Assembly: GCA_016200035.1 (NCBI GenBank)
Contig: JACQFM010000084.1
Coordinates: 1 to 7,858 of the forward strand
Direction of reading: 5' to 3'
Length of the DNA stretch: 7,858 bases
Origin: Nitrososphaerota archaeon
GTDB lineage: Archaea; Thermoproteota; Nitrososphaeria; Nitrososphaerales; Nitrosopumilaceae
In this document: positions 6,174 through 7,858 of the stretch, piece after piece
Layout: each line of letters starts with the position of its first letter
Numbering within the stretch: the first letter of the stretch is position 1
Notes under the pieces: generated by a model
Databases searched by the model: none
Told to the model about the DNA's origin: nothing
Seen by the model: only the letters and a program-made list of their open reading frames with translations
Translations under genes and position numbers: made by a program

Positions 6174-6540
6174 TTTGTCAGCAAAGGAAGAATTCATCAA
6201 TGACGCAAAATCAGGCAAGATTCTAGCCCGTAAATGTACTAAATGTGGCTATTTACACCTCGCTACCACCTATTACTGCCAAAATTGCGGAAATAGAGGC
6301 TTTGAAAATGTCCATATTGAAGGGAAGGGGACTGTGGCAACTTATACCATTATTACTGTCGCACCTGCAGGGTATGAAAAGTATACACCGTATGCTTGGG
6401 TCGTACTAAAACTAGATGGTGCAGATCTGAGAATTTCTGGATTTATGCAGAATATAAAATCTCCATCCGATCTTCCGCTTGGTACAAGAGCGGAAATCAC
6501 AGGATATGATGAACGAGGTTTATTGATAGAAAAACTGTAA
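6166..6540 (+). CDS. Zn-ribbon OB-fold protein (DUF35), thiolase partner
   Basis: A protein of about 124 residues. A rubredoxin-like zinc ribbon uses CTKC and CQNC separated by ten residues, followed by an OB-fold from GKGTVATYTII through PYAWVVLKLDGADLRISGFM to the C-terminus. This is the DUF35 family, which in archaea binds acyl-CoA and scaffolds a thiolase with its partner. Two starts are plausible: GTG 6166, overlapping the thiolase gene by 8 bp, or TTG 6175, one base after its stop, giving MSAKEEFINDAKSGK. The longer frame back to an ATG at 6097 would put 77 bp inside the thiolase gene and adds residues without domain value, so it is rejected. Tight coupling indicates a two-gene operon and a physical complex with the thiolase. 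The length is normal for the family. Confidence 0.88.
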   Translation: MYNLSAKEEFINDAKSGKILARKCTKCGYLHLATTYYCQNCGNRGFENVHIEGKGTVATYTIITVAPAGYEKYTPYAWVVLKLDGADLRISGFMQNIKSPSDLPLGTRAEITGYDERGLLIEKL

Positions 6541-6578
6541 ATCTAATTTATTAAACTGATTAAAAAAAACTCAAAACA

Positions 6579-6608
6579 GATCTTTTATAATTTTATTAAA
6601 AAAAGATC
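6579..6608. repeat. 8-bp inverted repeat around the promoter of the 53-residue protein
   Basis: GATCTTTT (6579-6586) and AAAAGATC (6601-6608) are perfect inverted copies separated by 14 bp. The left arm overlaps the TATA box and the right arm ends 3 bp before the ATG. It could be an operator for a dimeric regulator, a weak terminator of the upstream operon, or chance in AT-rich DNA. Confidence 0.5.
6583..6590 (+). promoter_or_regulatory. TATA box of the small CxxC protein gene
   Basis: TTTTATAA lies 22-29 nt upstream of the ATG at 6612, a close fit to archaeal TATA spacing for a leaderless transcript. Confidence 0.55.
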
Positions 6609-6611
6609 GCA

Positions 6612-6773
6612 ATGTCAGTTGATGTTTTGTGTGGTAAATGCGGCGCAAAAATTGTGAATATGCGCATGCTAAAGTCTGTGCGTGAAGTAATAAGACCATA
6701 CAATAATAAATGCCCGTCATGCGGACAAACCCTTTCATCCTCTGAATTTACTGTGGATATACAGAAAAACTGA
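6612..6773 (+). CDS. 53-residue zinc-ribbon protein with two CxxC motifs
   Basis: A short but well-formed gene. The product begins MSVDVLCGKCGAKIVNMR and has CxxC pairs at C7/C10 and C34/C37 (CPSCGQ). Each pair is followed by glycine, as in zinc knuckles of zinc ribbons and rubredoxin-like folds. The 23-residue spacing fits one four-cysteine zinc site. The middle is basic (KSVREVIRPYNNK) and the C-terminus carries a short hydrophobic/charged strand. The start ATG 6612 has a TATA box at the correct distance and there are no competing upstream starts. I do not recognise a named family. It could be a small nucleic-acid-binding or protein-interaction module. It stands alone between the thiolase operon and the HTH gene, with its own promoter and a following T-run. 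Confidence 0.8.
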   Translation: MSVDVLCGKCGAKIVNMRMLKSVREVIRPYNNKCPSCGQTLSSSEFTVDIQKN

Positions 6774-6795
6774 TCAAAATACCCGGTTTAAGATC

Positions 6796-6800
6796 TTTTT
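6796..6800 (+). terminator. Short T-run after the small CxxC gene
   Basis: A run of five T begins 23 nt after the stop, within AAGATCTTTTTAG. It could be a weak U-run terminator ahead of the next promoter. Confidence 0.3.
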
Positions 6801-6803
6801 AGT

Positions 6804-6811
6804 CATAAATC
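6804..6811 (+). promoter_or_regulatory. TATA-like box for the HTH/ATP-cone gene
   Basis: CATAAATC lies 24-31 nt upstream of the ATG at 6835. A second AT-rich stretch, CTTATTTA at 6811-6818, is closer than usual and less likely. Confidence 0.4.
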
Positions 6812-6834
6812 TTATTTACCGATAGTATCTAGAC

Positions 6835-7858
6835 ATGCCTATGGAACTGAGTGAAGATTTTACAGAGCAAAAACGAGGAGGGATCTTACAATCAGCATCA
6901 AAGCGTGTACGAATGATCTTTTCTGTAATGGCAAGTCCAAACAGAATAGATATTTTAAGAATTTTGAACTCAAAAGGCCCACTCACCTATTCCGAATTAA
7001 AGTCACTTGCTGGATTCAAGTCAAAAAAGGAAAGTGGAAAATTTGCATACCATCTAAGAAAACTCCTAAGACAATCTCTTGTGGCTCTAAACAAATCAGA
7101 AAGGCGCTACACGATCACAAATTTAGGTAAGTTAGTGCTTAGCCTTGCAAGGCAAATCGAGGAACGATCTATAATAGAAAGCGGCAAGATGTATGTCAGA
7201 ACCTCTCATGAGACAATAGAGGAATTTAACTCTCATAAGATAATCCAGTCTCTTGTACGTGAGGGTAGCCTTCCTCTGGAACTAGCCCAAAAGATAACAG
7301 AAGAGGTAGAAAATCGTATATACAAGTTCCAGACGTCATATCTGACCGCATCATTAATCCGCGAAATGGTAAATTCTGTCCTTTTGGAGCACGGTCACGA
7401 GGATTACAGGCATAAACTTGCCCGATTCGGTCTTCCTTCGTACGATATTCATGAAATGCTTACGAATGTTGATGGTATTCCTAACGGAGTAGAGGGACTA
7501 CTCTTTAAAACTGGCCAAACTGTTCTAGGCGAATACTTGGTCCTAAGCACGCTGCCCAAGGATGTGGCTGATTCACATCTTTCTGGAGATATACACATAG
7601 CAAATACTGGCATATGGTCCCTCTTACCAGATACAATATTTGTCAATATCAAGGAGCTCTTTGAAGATGGTGTGGATCTGCGTGGTAAATTCCTTGGAGT
7701 GACAAGGTTAACAGCCGTAAAGACTCTGGACGACCTTATGACTTCGCTCTCCTTACTTATTTCCCTCTTGTTCAAGGAAGCATCACAAGAAGTAATAATA
7801 GACGGACTAGTCTCAGTTCTACTAAAATTTTCAAAAAACACTCCAGAAATTGAAGAAA
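6835..7858 (+). CDS. Winged HTH, ATP-cone and NrdD-like fusion protein (3' end outside window)
   Basis: The frame is open from ATG 6835 to the right edge, 341 complete codons without a stop. Residues about 23-110 form a winged HTH of ArsR-like type (MASPNRIDILRILNSKGPLT, then a Lys-rich recognition region, YHLRKLLRQSLV and the wing RRYTITNLG). Residues about 120-205 match an ATP-cone: YVRTSHETIEEFNSHKI, then helices through SLIREMVNSVLLEHGHEDYR. The ATP-cone is the nucleotide-sensing domain of ribonucleotide reductases and of the repressor NrdR. From about residue 230, LGEYLVLSTLPKDVADSHLS followed by GDIHI resembles the entry of class III (anaerobic) reductase NrdD, where the family shows AEAHLNGDxHIHD. 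The second His/Asp of that motif reads AN here. A nucleotide-sensing regulator, or a divergent reductase fused to a DNA-binding domain, is inferred. M3 is an alternative start. Codons are somewhat GC-richer than in neighbouring genes. Confidence 0.8.
   Translation, partial: MPMELSEDFTEQKRGGILQSASKRVRMIFSVMASPNRIDILRILNSKGPLTYSELKSLAGFKSKKESGKFAYHLRKLLRQSLVALNKSERRYTITNLGKLVLSLARQIEERSIIESGKMYVRTSHETIEEFNSHKIIQSLVREGSLPLELAQKITEEVENRIYKFQTSYLTASLIREMVNSVLLEHGHEDYRHKLARFGLPSYDIHEMLTNVDGIPNGVEGLLFKTGQTVLGEYLVLSTLPKDVADSHLSGDIHIANTGIWSLLPDTIFVNIKELFEDGVDLRGKFLGVTRLTAVKTLDDLMTSLSLLISLLFKEASQEVIIDGLVSVLLKFSKNTPEIEE

Noticed and set aside
6578..6799. AGATCTTTT occurring upstream of both the 53-residue gene and the HTH gene
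   Set aside because: The two copies lie at different distances from their start codons (34 and 44 nt), and the second can serve as a U-run terminator, so a common operator is not supported by sequence alone.
7449..7841. 130-codon minus-strand open frame
   Set aside because: Opposite to the HTH/ATP-cone gene, which is open throughout and has clear domains; the minus frame is Ser/Thr-rich without recognisable features.
1..7858. Mobile elements, CRISPR arrays, defence systems
   Set aside because: No transposase, integrase, terminal repeats, regularly spaced repeats or defence-protein motifs were found on either strand.

Overview
The window looks like a chromosomal segment of an ammonia-oxidising-type archaeon (Thaumarchaeota/Nitrososphaerota, Nitrosopumilus-like). 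The grounds are the AT-rich composition, a secreted protein ending in the CFI-box C-terminal domain typical of this group, an archaeal nitrilase, a thiolase/DUF35 pair, and an HTH plus ATP-cone regulator-like protein. Most starts lack a Shine-Dalgarno sequence but have a TATA-like box about 22-31 nt upstream, as expected for leaderless archaeal transcripts. The assignment is inferred from protein features only. No rRNA, tRNA, CRISPR array, insertion sequence or integrase was seen.

Left part (1-3307), cell surface and membrane. A secreted protein gene on the minus strand runs off the left edge. It is divergent, across an 85-bp spacer with back-to-back TATA boxes, from a 600-residue secreted protein. 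That protein has a Thr-Pro repeat linker, a Cys-containing CFI-like box, a C-terminal membrane helix and a basic tail. A rhomboid intramembrane serine protease follows 69 bp later on the same strand.

Middle (3308-4951), small-molecule enzymes and a zinc protein. A 58-residue 4-oxalocrotonate-tautomerase-like gene, short enough to be missed by many gene callers, is followed by a carbon-nitrogen hydrolase. The hydrolase is convergent, with stop codons overlapping by 3 bp, with a minus-strand protein carrying two C4 zinc-ribbon motifs.

Right part (5019-7858), CoA metabolism and regulation. An SCP-x/acetyl-CoA acetyltransferase-type thiolase and a zinc-ribbon OB-fold (DUF35) protein form a two-gene operon. 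They may act in acetoacetyl-CoA chemistry: the mevalonate entry step, the final step of the 3-hydroxypropionate/4-hydroxybutyrate cycle, or both. A 53-residue two-CxxC protein and a large protein truncated at the right edge follow. The large protein fuses a winged HTH, an ATP-cone and the start of an apparent anaerobic ribonucleotide reductase (NrdD)-like region.

The points most worth following are the HTH/ATP-cone/NrdD-like fusion and the pairing of a Cys-box/TM/basic-tail surface protein with a neighbouring rhomboid protease, which recalls the bacterial rhombosortase arrangement.
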